This document shows positions 43,255 to 52,837 of a stretch of 64,000 nt of DNA, in pieces. Every line of letters starts with the position of its first letter. The first letter of the stretch is position 1. The position numbers were made by a program, and so were the translations under genes. The DNA comes from Bacteroides propionicigenes (lineage in GTDB: Bacteria; Bacteroidota; Bacteroidia; Bacteroidales; Bacteroidaceae): NCBI RefSeq assembly GCF_018390535.1, contig NZ_JAHBBW010000017.1, positions 19,235 through 83,234 on the forward strand, written 5' to 3'. The notes below the pieces were generated by a model. The model searched no databases, had not been told where the DNA came from, and was given only the letters and a program-made list of their open reading frames with translations.

Positions 43255-44580
43255 TTACATCAAGTTACTTGCCAATTCACTCAACTGGCTACGCTCTCCT
43301 TTCACTAAATTGACATGGGCAAACAAGTTTTGATCTCTCATACGGTCTATCATATAGACAAGTCCGTTGGATTGGTTATCCAAATAGGGCTGGTCAATTT
43401 GCTGAATATCACCTGTAAAGACCATCTTCGTCCCTTCTCCGGCACGTGTTATAATCGTTTTAATCTCATGAGGTGTCAAATTTTGCGCTTCATCAATAAT
43501 ACAATAAGTCTCGCTCAAACTACGTCCGCGAATAAAAGCCAAAGCTTCGATAACGAGTTGGTCGCTTTTCTGCATATCTTCCAACCGCTTTACTTCACTT
43601 GAATTGGAAGCGAACTGATGCTTGATAACATTCAGGTTATCAAACAAAGGTTGCATATAGGGAGCCACCTTTTCATTGGCATCCCCCGGAAGGAAGCCCA
43701 AGTCCTTATTGGATAACGCAACGATAGGACGCGCCAGTAAGATTTGCTTATAATCCGTCAGCTTACCTAAAGCCGCTGCCAGCGCCAACAGTGTTTTACC
43801 TGTTCCCGCCTTGCCTGTAAGGGCTACCAATTTGATATTCGGATCATTCAGAACTTCAAAAGCAAAACTCTGTTCTGCATTGCGCGGCTCGATTCCATAA
43901 TTCTTTGTCTTGTTCACACGGCAAACAGAATGAGTAAAAGGGTTATAACGGGCAAGCACGCTGCTACGGTCGCTCTTCAATACAAAACATTCATTGGGAT
44001 GAATGATATCTTTAAAATCAAACTCACTAATATCCAGTCCCTCTTTGGACGAATAGATACGATCTATCAAAGTCGGGTCAACACCCTCAAATACTTCGTT
44101 CGACTTCTCAAATATATCCACATTGATAACCTTGTCATTGATATAATCCTCGCACAACAATCCAATAGAGCGTGCTTTCATACGAAGATTGACGTCCTTG
44201 GTGACAAGAATTGATTTCATCTTCGGCTTCTTCTCTGTCAGCCAGTCAACAACGGACAATATCTGATGATCGGGAATACGTTCCGGGAAAGAGTCGTGTA
44301 CACGAGGCGAATCCACCGAACCGGCTACTACAAACAAGCGCCCCAGTCCTTCACCCAGCGGAGCGCCTTTGGTAAAAAGACTGTCGTCGGTAATCAAATC
44401 GAGTTCCCGAACAAACTCACGGGCATTGAAATTTATCTGCTCGTTGCCTTTCTTGAATTTATCGAGCTCTTCAAGTACTACAATGGGAAGATAAATGTCG
44501 TTCTCTTGAAAATTCTTCAAACAGTTATAGTCGTGAAGGATAACATTAGTATCAATCACAAAATTCTTCTTAGCTCCCAT
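43255..44580 (-). CDS. PhoH family PIN-ATPase protein
   Basis: I start at the ATG at 44580 (MGAKKNFVIDTNVILHD), where homology to the PIN domain begins; the longer frame adds 36 unlikely hydrophobic residues. The 441-residue protein has an N-terminal PIN nuclease-like domain (DTNVILHDYN, acidic residues in EELDKFKKG) and a C-terminal PhoH ATPase with Walker A GKAGTGKTLLALA and Walker B TYCIIDEAQNLTPHE, then FTGDIQQID. Such PhoH2 proteins unwind and cut RNA. It diverges from folC. Confidence 0.92.
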   Translation of the reverse strand: MGAKKNFVIDTNVILHDYNCLKNFQENDIYLPIVVLEELDKFKKGNEQINFNAREFVRELDLITDDSLFTKGAPLGEGLGRLFVVAGSVDSPRVHDSFPERIPDHQILSVVDWLTEKKPKMKSILVTKDVNLRMKARSIGLLCEDYINDKVINVDIFEKSNEVFEGVDPTLIDRIYSSKEGLDISEFDFKDIIHPNECFVLKSDRSSVLARYNPFTHSVCRVNKTKNYGIEPRNAEQSFAFEVLNDPNIKLVALTGKAGTGKTLLALAAALGKLTDYKQILLARPIVALSNKDLGFLPGDANEKVAPYMQPLFDNLNVIKHQFASNSSEVKRLEDMQKSDQLVIEALAFIRGRSLSETYCIIDEAQNLTPHEIKTIITRAGEGTKMVFTGDIQQIDQPYLDNQSNGLVYMIDRMRDQNLFAHVNLVKGERSQLSELASNLM

Positions 44581-44661
44581 ACTCTTTAGATTTAAATTGT
44601 TTATACCACATACCGACAATATAAAATAAAGCAAGCATACACACTTAAATAAAAATTGCCT

Positions 44662-44669
44662 TATCTTTG
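44662..44669 (+). promoter_or_regulatory. -7 box of folC
   Basis: TATCTTTG lies 65 bases before the folC ATG and matches the -7 consensus exactly. No clear -33 element is seen. Confidence 0.5.
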
Positions 44670-44733
44670 CCGCTCCTAAAGATAACACTTTAATAGAGAG
44701 AAAGGATTGCTTTCCCGTTAATTTTTATAAAAG

Positions 44734-45987
44734 ATGAACTATCAGAACACTTTAACTTACTTATATAACAGTGCACCCATGTTCCAGCAAGTGGGTGGCT
44801 CGGCATACAAAGAAGGACTGGAGAATACGCGCATATTGGATGAACACTTTGGAAATCCCCACTATTCATTTCGCACAATCCATGTGGCAGGAACCAACGG
44901 CAAGGGCTCTTGTTCGCACACGATAGCCGCCATACTGCAAGAAGCCGGGTATCGCGTAGGACTTTACACTTCTCCCCACTTGGTAGACTTCCGCGAACGA
45001 ATCCGTATAAACGGCCGACCCATACCGGAAGAATATGTGGTACATTTTGTAGAAAAAGAACGTAGTTTCTTCGAACCTTTACATCCTTCTTTTTTTGAGT
45101 TGACCACTGCCATGGCATTTTGTTATTTTGCTGACGAAAAAGTAGATGTGGCCGTTATAGAAGTGGGACTGGGCGGCCGACTGGACTGTACGAACATTAT
45201 TCATCCGGACTTGTGTATCATTACCAATATCAGCTTTGACCATACTCAGTTTTTAGGCGATACACTGGCAAAAATAGCCGGAGAAAAAGCCGGTATCATC
45301 AAGAAAGACATTCCTGTTGTCATTGGAGAAACCACACCCGAAACCAAAGCGGTTTTCTTGCAAAGAGCCGAGGAAGTGAGTGCTCCGATAATATTCGCGG
45401 AAAATACGACTAAAAATGATTATCCCGGAATGAGAACTGAACTGCAAGGGCTTTACCAGATAAAAAACACGCGTACTATCCTCACTGCCCTACCGTTGTT
45501 GGAGAAAGCCGGCTACCACATAGACGAGCAAAGCGTACGCAACGGTTTTGCCCATGTCTGCGAACTGACAGGACTAATGGGACGCTGGCAAAAACTTCAG
45601 GACACCCCCACTCTGATATGTGACACCGGGCATAACGTAGGAGGTATAACTTACATTGCAGAGCAACTGAAACAGCAGAATTACCGCCACCTTCATATTA
45701 TAATAGGTATGGTAAATGACAAGGATGTCAGTGGAGTACTTGCCTTACTTCCCAAAGATGCCACCTACTATTTCACCAAAGCTAGTGTAAAACGAGCTCT
45801 CCCCGAAGAAGAGCTATGCAAACTCGCCGCTAAAGCCGGTCTGCAAGGAAGCTGTTATCCGAATGTCCCTGCCGCAGTAACTGCCGCACAAGAAAAAAGC
45901 CACCCGGAAGATTTTATCTTCGTAGGTGGCAGTAGCTTTATTGTTGCAGACCTGTTAGCGAACCGCGATGCACTCAATCTCCACTAA
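44734..45987 (+). CDS. folC: Folylpolyglutamate/dihydrofolate synthase
   Basis: The 417-residue ligase has the FolC P-loop VAGTNGKGSCSHTIAAILQ, the SPHLVDFRERIRING loop, and AVIEVGLGGRLDCTNII with LCIITNISFDHTQFLGDTLAKIAGEKAGIIK. It adds glutamate to folates and may also make dihydrofolate. The C-terminal IICDTGHNVGGI-like TLICDTGHNVGGI and LVRAL-type tail close the enzyme. The 3' end overlaps the convergent ridA gene by 33 bases. Confidence 0.95.
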   Translation: MNYQNTLTYLYNSAPMFQQVGGSAYKEGLENTRILDEHFGNPHYSFRTIHVAGTNGKGSCSHTIAAILQEAGYRVGLYTSPHLVDFRERIRINGRPIPEEYVVHFVEKERSFFEPLHPSFFELTTAMAFCYFADEKVDVAVIEVGLGGRLDCTNIIHPDLCIITNISFDHTQFLGDTLAKIAGEKAGIIKKDIPVVIGETTPETKAVFLQRAEEVSAPIIFAENTTKNDYPGMRTELQGLYQIKNTRTILTALPLLEKAGYHIDEQSVRNGFAHVCELTGLMGRWQKLQDTPTLICDTGHNVGGITYIAEQLKQQNYRHLHIIIGMVNDKDVSGVLALLPKDATYYFTKASVKRALPEEELCKLAAKAGLQGSCYPNVPAAVTAAQEKSHPEDFIFVGGSSFIVADLLANRDALNLH

Positions 45988-46329
45988 AGCATCTTTTGGA
46001 AGCGCCTTCACAGCAACAGCCGAACGGGCGGGAAAAGCTCCGTCAAAATATGTGGCATATACCTTGTTCATGTCGGCAAACAAGGACATATCCGCCAGAA
46101 AAACGGTAGTCTTTACAATATTCGCCATACCCAATCCTGCTTCTTCCAAGATATGCTTTACATTCTCCAACGACTGGCGGGCTTGAGCCTCTGCACCTTC
46201 TGCCATAACTCCGGTAGCTGCATCAATAGGCAACTGACCTGATACAAATACCATCCCGTTTGCTTCAATAGCTTGACTGTAAGGGCCTATTGCGCCCGGA
46301 GCCTTTTGGCTACAAATTACTTTCTTCAT
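45955..46329 (-). CDS. ridA: RidA family enamine/imine deaminase
   Basis: The 124-residue protein fits RidA: GAIGPYSQAIEANGMVFVSGQLPID near the start, VKTTVFLADMSLFADMNKVY and the catalytic Arg102 in FPARSAVAV, with EIECIAV at the end. It removes reactive enamines released by PLP enzymes. The gene is convergent with folC and overlaps its last 11 codons. Confidence 0.95.
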   Translation of the reverse strand: MKKVICSQKAPGAIGPYSQAIEANGMVFVSGQLPIDAATGVMAEGAEAQARQSLENVKHILEEAGLGMANIVKTTVFLADMSLFADMNKVYATYFDGAFPARSAVAVKALPKDALVEIECIAVR

Positions 46330-46530
46330 AATTTTTATTCCTTTTTATCTGTTCATTATCAAGTATATAACATTTTATCTTGCAATATTCTCAAAAAAAG
46401 TCAAGAGACCCGTGCAGTATTTAAAAAAACAGTGCATTTACTATACGAATACACGAAAGAAAATTTCACTCATAACCTGTTAATACCTAGACTTAACTTT
46501 TATTTTAGCATGGGGAAGTTTTCCCATTCA

Positions 46531-46560
46531 AAGGCTCTGCTTGCGAAAGCAGGGCTTTTT
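46531..46560 (+). terminator. Plus-strand terminator-like hairpin without an obvious gene
   Basis: AAGGCTCTGCTT pairs with AAGCAGGGCTT around a short GCGA loop and ends in five T on the plus strand. A second hairpin (ATGGG/CCCAT) lies just before it. No plus-strand gene precedes it, so it may end an unseen transcript or serve the convergent minus-strand gene. The 46330-46530 gap is otherwise empty. Confidence 0.45.
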
Positions 46561-46574
46561 CCTTATCGAAGCAT

Positions 46575-48278
46575 CTATTTACAGTGTTTCTCAATCAGTT
46601 CATCCACATTCGGATCGCCTAACTCCTTCGCTTTGGCAAAGTTCTGGCATGCTTCCTGATTCTTTTTCATTTGCAACTGCGCAATTCCCATAAGACGATA
46701 GGCTTCGGCATACTTAGAATCGACCTTCAAAGCGTCTTGCAAAACTTTCAATGCCTCTTCATTGCGCCCCACGCGAATATTGACAACAGCAAGTTCCGCA
46801 CGATAAGTAAGTTCTTTGGGATTTAATTCGATAGCCTTGTCCAAATCATCCAGTGCACGCTGGAACTGCTTGGCTTTCAAAGCTGCCTGTTCTCGATAGT
46901 AATAGAACACATCATTCACTTTTCCATTCACAGTCTTATAGTAAGCGTCATAGTCGAGCATGGCTGCACGTGCCTGATTTGCATTCATACGAGCTTGGGC
47001 ACGTTCCAACAGATAAGGAGCGGCTTCTTCCGTGTACGGCTCACTGAAACGAGCCATACAACTGTCCATAAGCGCCAATATTTCCTCCGCAGGCGCTTTC
47101 ATCAATTCTTTTGTCTTAGCTGCGCTAAAGAAAGTTGCTGCTGACGCCAGATTGGACTGATTGACCTTTTCGTAGCAAACCAAAGCTCCCGGGTAATCCT
47201 GTTTTGCAAACAAAATATCTCCCTCCGTCTGCATATACACCGGAAGTTCCTGAACAGCAATCGCCTTCCTGATTTCATCTACCGCTTTATCGTAAGACCA
47301 ATCCTTATAAGGTTTCTCCGGATTGCCCAACATATAGTTATATATCAATTTGGCACGATTATAATATACGTCATCTTTCTTCTGAGTTACACTCAAAGCT
47401 TTATCCATATCAGCCACCACTTTCTCCATTGAAGCATCATCTTTAGACTGATACAACCAGTTAGCGGCACGACGCATATAACCGTCCGCACTATTCGGGT
47501 ATTCGGCGATAAAATCATCCAACAGTTGTCCATACTTCTCCGGAGTTACCTGCGACGAAGCCATGAAAAGGAATACCAAAGCCTGCTCTTCCGTATCGGG
47601 CAATGCCTTCTTGATACCTATATTCTTTAAAGCCATATCGCTGAAAGAGAGTGCTGATACATTTTGAGCCATTACAAAGTTCGCGTCCACCGCATAGCAG
47701 ATTGTGGCTGTATCTGCACCGGATGATTTCTGTGCAAGGGCAAAGACTTGTCCTTCTTCAGTCATAACCGGACAACTCACCATTTTATCTTTCAGATGCA
47801 GGTTAAGTGTGTAATAATAATATTTCTCGGAAAACTTATCTGCAGCCTTCACCTGTCCGGCAGTATAAGAACGGTCTTTTTGAGTGGAATAAGGCAATAT
47901 ATATACATTACCCCCCACTGCCGGAGCTACGGTTGCCGGATTCAATGCGGGAACTTTCTTGGTTGATATACCCACACGAAACTTGATTACATCGTACATA
48001 TCATTTGCCCCCATAATGGAAACAACCGGCATTTGGACACCTTCCAAGTTCATTACTACCGCCCGTTGCGCTCCTTTGAACAAAGAATAGTCAGACAAGG
48101 CAACGCCATCTTCCGTTACGAAGAAACCGTTTCCGGTATTCAAAATTTTATCATTCTCATCATAAGTAACCACCGAGAATACGGCACGCTTAGCTTTCTC
48201 CACCCATTTGGGGGCTTGTGCTACACTCCACTGAGCCAAAAGGCACAGAGTGCAAAGCAGGAAAATCTTCTTTTTCAT
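46575..48278 (-). CDS. Trypsin-like (HtrA-type) domain with TPR repeats, apparently inactive
   Basis: The 567-residue exported protein has a signal peptide (IFLLCTLCLLAQWSVAQ). Residues about 25-215 follow the trypsin-like fold of HtrA proteins (AVFSVVTYDENDKILNTGNGFFVTEDGVALSDYSLF). Where active enzymes have a His in TNxHV, this has DYSLF, and where they have GNSGGPV it has MVSCPV, so His and Ser of the triad appear lost. The C-terminal half holds TPR repeats (for example DDLDKAIELNPKELTYRAEL and YAEAYRLMGIAQLQMKKNQEA). It starts two bases after rlmB and is probably co-transcribed. Confidence 0.82.
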   Translation of the reverse strand: MKKKIFLLCTLCLLAQWSVAQAPKWVEKAKRAVFSVVTYDENDKILNTGNGFFVTEDGVALSDYSLFKGAQRAVVMNLEGVQMPVVSIMGANDMYDVIKFRVGISTKKVPALNPATVAPAVGGNVYILPYSTQKDRSYTAGQVKAADKFSEKYYYYTLNLHLKDKMVSCPVMTEEGQVFALAQKSSGADTATICYAVDANFVMAQNVSALSFSDMALKNIGIKKALPDTEEQALVFLFMASSQVTPEKYGQLLDDFIAEYPNSADGYMRRAANWLYQSKDDASMEKVVADMDKALSVTQKKDDVYYNRAKLIYNYMLGNPEKPYKDWSYDKAVDEIRKAIAVQELPVYMQTEGDILFAKQDYPGALVCYEKVNQSNLASAATFFSAAKTKELMKAPAEEILALMDSCMARFSEPYTEEAAPYLLERAQARMNANQARAAMLDYDAYYKTVNGKVNDVFYYYREQAALKAKQFQRALDDLDKAIELNPKELTYRAELAVVNIRVGRNEEALKVLQDALKVDSKYAEAYRLMGIAQLQMKKNQEACQNFAKAKELGDPNVDELIEKHCK

Positions 48279-48280
48279 AT

Positions 48281-49021
48281 TTAGTTGGTTCTTTGTTTTA
48301 CAGCTTCGTAAATTAAGATACCGGCTGCAACAGATACGTTAAGAGACTCAATCGTACCCAGCATCGGAATCTTTACCCATTCGTCGCATAACGCGAGGTT
48401 GTCATAAGAAACTCCCTTGTCTTCAGCTCCCATGATTATACACATAGGGCCCGTATAATCGGCTTTTGTATAATCATAATCACCTTTTTCCGTAGCAGCC
48501 ACAATATGGAAACCGCTATTTTTAAGGAACTGCAAAGTATCTTTCAAATTCTGTTCACGACATACGGGCAAAGTATGTAATGCACCTGCCGAAGTCTTTA
48601 CCGCATCGGCATTTACCGTAACGCTGTTCTTGGCAGGAATAATAACAGCATCTACCGCCGCACACTCACAAGTACGGGCTATCGCTCCAAAGTTGCGTAC
48701 ATCCGTTATACCGTCCAGCATAACAAACAGAGGATTCTTGCCTTCCTCAAAAAGAAAAGGTACTAAATCTTCCGTTTTCTGATAAGTCACAGCCGAGACA
48801 AACGCTATCACGCCTTGATGATTTTTACGGGTAAAGCGGTTGATACGTTCTACCGGGACACGTTGTACGGGAATCAAAGTTCCCTTCAATGCAGCAAACA
48901 ACTCTCTGGACAAGTCGCTCTGAATATCTTTCTTTACCAGTATCTTGTCGATGTCCTTACCGGCCTGAATCGCTTCTATTACGGCACGAACGCCGAAAAT
49001 CATTTCACTTTTATCTACCAT
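48281..49021 (-). CDS. rlmB: 23S rRNA 2'-O-methyltransferase RlmB (TrmH family)
   Basis: The 246-residue SPOUT enzyme has an N-terminal substrate-binding domain (MIFGVRAVIEAIQAGKDIDKIL) and the knotted catalytic domain with LDGITDVRNFGAIARTCECA, CIIMGAEDKGVS and IPMLGTIESLNVSVAAGILIYE. These motifs mark the RlmB/TrmH group acting on G2251 of 23S rRNA. It is followed after two bases by the protease-like TPR gene and preceded by recN. Confidence 0.93.
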   Translation of the reverse strand: MVDKSEMIFGVRAVIEAIQAGKDIDKILVKKDIQSDLSRELFAALKGTLIPVQRVPVERINRFTRKNHQGVIAFVSAVTYQKTEDLVPFLFEEGKNPLFVMLDGITDVRNFGAIARTCECAAVDAVIIPAKNSVTVNADAVKTSAGALHTLPVCREQNLKDTLQFLKNSGFHIVAATEKGDYDYTKADYTGPMCIIMGAEDKGVSYDNLALCDEWVKIPMLGTIESLNVSVAAGILIYEAVKQRTN

Positions 49022-49051
49022 TGTATTTTATTGTTTTTTATTTTTTTATCT

Positions 49052-50713
49052 CTAAGCAGTACCAAGCAATGCTTTGGCATTATTGAGTGCAGCTTCCGTC
49101 AAGGTAACGCCACTCAACATATGGGCTATTTCCTCTACCCTCTCATTATCCGTCAAGCGGCGGATATGGCTATTGGTTTCCGTCTCATTATCCTGCTTAT
49201 ACACTTTATAATGAGCGCGTCCGCGAGCTGCAATCTGCGGCAAGTGGGTAATACTGATAACTTGGCGGTCACTATCGCCCATTTCCTGCATTATGTCTGC
49301 CATACGGTCGGCTATCTCACCGGAAACTCCGGTATCTATTTCATCGAATACGATAGTGGGTAACTTTACAGCTCCGGCTATCATTGCTTTGATGGACAAC
49401 ATAACGCGAGCTATCTCACCACCCGAAGCTACCGAAGAGACATTCTGCAAAGTTCCGTTCTTATTGGCGGAGAAAAGGAAGTTTACCGTATCCGCACCAT
49501 GTATACCCGGTTCCTTACGTGTACCGATTTCCACCAGAAAACGAACATTGGGCATTCCTAACGGTATCAGGCGGGCTGCCATCTGTTTCTCAACCTCACG
49601 AGCCGCAGCGGTACGCAACTTGGTAAGCACCGCAGCTTGTTTCTTCACCTTATTATATAAAACTTCGCTATGAGCTTTCAGTTCTTCAATCCGTTCATCC
49701 GATGAAGTGATATTGGAAAGTTTAACGGCATAGTCATCTGTCAAAGCCAAAAGTTCATCCACCGTAGAGACGCGATGCTTCTGTTGGAGAGTATAAATCA
49801 GATTCAAGCGATCATTCACTTCTTCCAGCCGGGCGGGATTAAATTCAATTTCATCTTCCTTTCCTGAAATCTCCTGAGAAATATCTTTCAGTTCGATGTA
49901 GCTGCTTTCCAAACGTTCGGCAAGTTCTCCTGCGGAAGAATATACTTTCTGTAATCCCAACATTGTATTCAGGCATTCTTTCAGTGCGGAAAGCAGTCCG
50001 CCTTCATCGGAGTTCATCACCTGATTGGCACGGAACAACCCGGCTTTTATCTCTTCCGCATGGCTCAGCGTATCGGCTTCCTGTTCCAGTTCTTCCTGTT
50101 CTCCGGTAGTCAAGTGTGCATCTTCCAATTGTTCCAACTGAAACCGGATATAATCCTCATCAGCTTTATTCTGCTCTGCAAGGGCTGTTAGATTCTCCAA
50201 CTCCTGCTGTACCCGCTTCCATTCCCGGTGAAGGGTTTGGTATTTAGCAAGCTCTTCTTCATCGTGCGCCAGTATATCCAGTACGTTTAATTGGAAGCCC
50301 TCTTTATTCAACAATAAATTCTGATGTTGCGAGTGCACGTCAATCAATTGTTCGCCAAGTTCTTTCATCTGTACCAATGAGGCGGGCGTATCATTTATGA
50401 ACGCACGACTTTTACCCGAAGCATAGACTTCACGGCGAAGAATACACTCATCTTCGTATTCCAATTCATTTTCCTCAAAGAAAGGCTGCATACCATAACC
50501 GGCAATCTCAAAACGGGCTTCAATCACACATTTTGCAGCACCCTGCCTGATAGACTTCACATCGGCACGCTGCCCCAACAACAGACCGATAGCTCCTAAT
50601 ATAATGGATTTTCCGGCACCGGTCTCACCTGTAATCACCGAAAAACCGCTGCCGAGGTCTATATCAAGTTTCTCGATAAGCGCATAATTCTGTATGTATA
50701 GAGAACGCAACAT
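49052..50713 (-). CDS. recN: DNA repair protein RecN
   Basis: The 553-residue SMC-like ATPase has Walker A in VITGETGAGKSIILGAIGLLLGQ, a long coiled-coil middle (about residues 160-370), the signature VASGGEIARVMLSIKAMI and Walker B LPTIVFDEIDTGVSGEIA, then QVISITHLPQIAARG. MLRSLYIQNYALIEKLDID is the usual start. It helps recombinational repair of double-strand breaks. It sits between coaBC and rlmB in a run of minus-strand genes. Confidence 0.96.
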   Translation of the reverse strand: MLRSLYIQNYALIEKLDIDLGSGFSVITGETGAGKSIILGAIGLLLGQRADVKSIRQGAAKCVIEARFEIAGYGMQPFFEENELEYEDECILRREVYASGKSRAFINDTPASLVQMKELGEQLIDVHSQHQNLLLNKEGFQLNVLDILAHDEEELAKYQTLHREWKRVQQELENLTALAEQNKADEDYIRFQLEQLEDAHLTTGEQEELEQEADTLSHAEEIKAGLFRANQVMNSDEGGLLSALKECLNTMLGLQKVYSSAGELAERLESSYIELKDISQEISGKEDEIEFNPARLEEVNDRLNLIYTLQQKHRVSTVDELLALTDDYAVKLSNITSSDERIEELKAHSEVLYNKVKKQAAVLTKLRTAAAREVEKQMAARLIPLGMPNVRFLVEIGTRKEPGIHGADTVNFLFSANKNGTLQNVSSVASGGEIARVMLSIKAMIAGAVKLPTIVFDEIDTGVSGEIADRMADIMQEMGDSDRQVISITHLPQIAARGRAHYKVYKQDNETETNSHIRRLTDNERVEEIAHMLSGVTLTEAALNNAKALLGTA

Positions 50714-50756
50714 TTTATTAAATAGAGAATTGAGAGTTGATAATTGAGAAATAAGG

Positions 50757-51977
50757 CTACTGTCTCATCACTTCCACTAAATGGTCAATAATATCCGCAG
50801 CCACTTCCACCTTAGACTTCAACGGATAATCCTTTTTACCATTCCTATCTATGATGCTGATTTTATTAGTATCGTAACGGAATCCGGCACCTTTGTCATT
50901 CAATGAATTAAGCACTATAAAGTCCAAATTCTTACGGTTTAGTTTATCTTCCGCATTATGCTGCTCATCGTTGGTTTCGAGGGCGAATCCCACCAGAACT
51001 TTACCGGGGTATTTCTTTTTCATTTCTCCCAAGTGAGCGGCAATATCCTGCGTCGGTTTCAGATTCAATGATATATCTCCGGTCTTTTCCCGTTTTATTT
51101 TTTTATCGGCAACCTGTTCCGGCGTATAGTCGGCAACGGCCGCAGCCATAATAACAGCATCCGCATTGTAAAACAAAGAAGTAGCAGCCTCAAACATCTG
51201 TCCGGCAGATTCTACATTAATATGCCGGTGCATAGAATAACGCGTTTGAAGCTGAACCGGTCCTGAAACCAGAATAACCTCCGCTCCTCTTGCCGCACAT
51301 TCATCAGCGAGCGCATAACCCATTTTACCTGATGAATAATTGCCGATGAAACGTACGGGGTCAATTTTTTCATATGTCGGTCCGGTAGTTATCATTATTT
51401 TCTTTCCGGCCAAATCACCGTCTTTGGCAGCAAAGAACTCTTCCAAATGACGGATAATTACATCCGGTTCTTCCATTCTGCCCTTGCCCACCAAATGACT
51501 TGCCAGTTCACCTGTTCCCGGTTCTATAATATGATTGCCATAGGAACGGAGCGTCTCCAAATTCTTTTGGGTGGACGGATGGGCATACATATCCAAGTCC
51601 ATTGCCGGAGCAACAAAAACAGGGGCTTTGGCAGACAGATAAGTGGTTATCAGCATATTGTCGGCAACACCATTCGCCATCTTGCCGATAGTGGAAGCTG
51701 TAGCCGGAGCTATCAGCATGGCATCCGCCCACAAGCCTAAATCCACGTGACTGTTCCAAGTACCGTCACGTTGTGCAAAAAACTCACTAATGACAGGCTT
51801 ACTGGTAAGAGCTGACAAAGTAATGGGAGTTATAAATTCTTTTCCTGCAGGAGTTATAACGACTTGCACTTCCGCTCCTCGTTTTATAAGCCCGCGAATG
51901 ATATAGCAGGCCTTATAGGCGGCAATACTTCCTGTAATGCCGAGTACTATTTTCTTTCCTTTCAGTGGATTTGCCAT
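50757..51977 (-). CDS. coaBC: Bifunctional CoaBC (coenzyme A synthesis)
   Basis: The 406-residue protein has the flavoprotein CoaC domain (KKIVLGITGSIAAYKA, NSHVDLGLWADAMLIAPATASTIGKMANG with the catalytic His) and the CoaB domain (ITTGPTYEKIDPVRFIGNYSSGKMGYALAD, PTQDIAAHLGE and VLVGFALETNDEQHNAEDKLNRKNLD). It makes 4'-phosphopantetheine from phosphopantothenate. At the position of the CoaC active-site Cys (ACGDxGxGRM in E. coli) this sequence reads ASHLVGKGRM, so the Cys is replaced by Ser. Confidence 0.95.
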   Translation of the reverse strand: MANPLKGKKIVLGITGSIAAYKACYIIRGLIKRGAEVQVVITPAGKEFITPITLSALTSKPVISEFFAQRDGTWNSHVDLGLWADAMLIAPATASTIGKMANGVADNMLITTYLSAKAPVFVAPAMDLDMYAHPSTQKNLETLRSYGNHIIEPGTGELASHLVGKGRMEEPDVIIRHLEEFFAAKDGDLAGKKIMITTGPTYEKIDPVRFIGNYSSGKMGYALADECAARGAEVILVSGPVQLQTRYSMHRHINVESAGQMFEAATSLFYNADAVIMAAAVADYTPEQVADKKIKREKTGDISLNLKPTQDIAAHLGEMKKKYPGKVLVGFALETNDEQHNAEDKLNRKNLDFIVLNSLNDKGAGFRYDTNKISIIDRNGKKDYPLKSKVEVAADIIDHLVEVMRQ

Positions 51978-52014
51978 GAAATCAAGTTACTAATTACAAA
52001 ATACAAGCAGAATA

Positions 52015-52785
52015 TTACTTCTGGGTAATTTCACGCAGACGGATTTTAGTCAGCATAGCTTTGGTGTTCAGTGTAAAATCACTGTTCAGTATCCAGCTGT
52101 AATAGCCCGGATCACGCTTCAGCACATCCGCTACCGACATACCTTTATACTTGCCGAAGTTAAAGACTTCCACACCTTTATCATCGTAAACCATGCGTCC
52201 TGCAAAATCCACATTCTTGTTGAAGCTGGAATAATCCGACAAAAAAGCTACATCATTCTGCAACTCAGGATAGCGATCCAGTTGTGACATCAACACCTCA
52301 TAGGTAGCGCGCGTATCAGCTTCCGCTGTATGAGCATCTTCCAGATTCTTATCACAATAGAACTTATAGGCGGCAGACAACGTACGTTGTTCCATTTTAT
52401 GGAAAATAACCTGCACATCCACAAATTTGCGACGGCTCATATCAATATCCACATCCGCACGCAGAAATTCTTCTGCCAAAACAGGAATATCGAAACGGTT
52501 AGAGTTGAAACCGGCGAGATCACAACCTTCAATATCATTAGCGATATTACGTGCCACTTCTTTAAATGTGGGGCAATCCGCTACATCTTCATCATAAATG
52601 CCATGAACGGCAGAAGCTTCTGCAGGAATGTGCATTTCGGGATTGATACGCATGGTTTTGGTTTCTTCATTTCCGTTGGGATATACTTTAAGATAACAGA
52701 TTTCCACTATGCGGTCGGAGTTGATATTTGTTCCCGTAGTCTCCAAATCAAAAAAGACAATCGGATTTTTCAGATTTAATTTCAT
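52015..52785 (-). CDS. DnaQ-like DEDDh 3'-5' exonuclease
   Basis: The 256-residue protein has Exo I FFDLETTGTNINSDRIVEI, Exo II GFNSNRFDIPVLAEEFL and Exo III in EDAHTAEADTRATYEVL, with His before the last Asp as in DEDDh enzymes. The C-terminal FNFGKYKGMSVADVLKRDPGYYSWIL is a small DUF3820-like domain. It resembles the proofreading epsilon fold but is a stand-alone exonuclease. It lies downstream of dnaN on the same strand. Confidence 0.9.
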   Translation of the reverse strand: MKLNLKNPIVFFDLETTGTNINSDRIVEICYLKVYPNGNEETKTMRINPEMHIPAEASAVHGIYDEDVADCPTFKEVARNIANDIEGCDLAGFNSNRFDIPVLAEEFLRADVDIDMSRRKFVDVQVIFHKMEQRTLSAAYKFYCDKNLEDAHTAEADTRATYEVLMSQLDRYPELQNDVAFLSDYSSFNKNVDFAGRMVYDDKGVEVFNFGKYKGMSVADVLKRDPGYYSWILNSDFTLNTKAMLTKIRLREITQK

Positions 52786-52837
52786 GAAGTTTCGTATTTA
52801 GTTTTCATCCTACAAATAATCTGTCCCGAATTTATCT

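Noticed and set aside
43230..44688. Longer N-termini for the CapD-like protein and PhoH
   Set aside because: For CapD an exact -7 box lies downstream of the long start; for PhoH the extra residues are unlike the family, whose PIN domain begins at MGAKKNFVIDTN.
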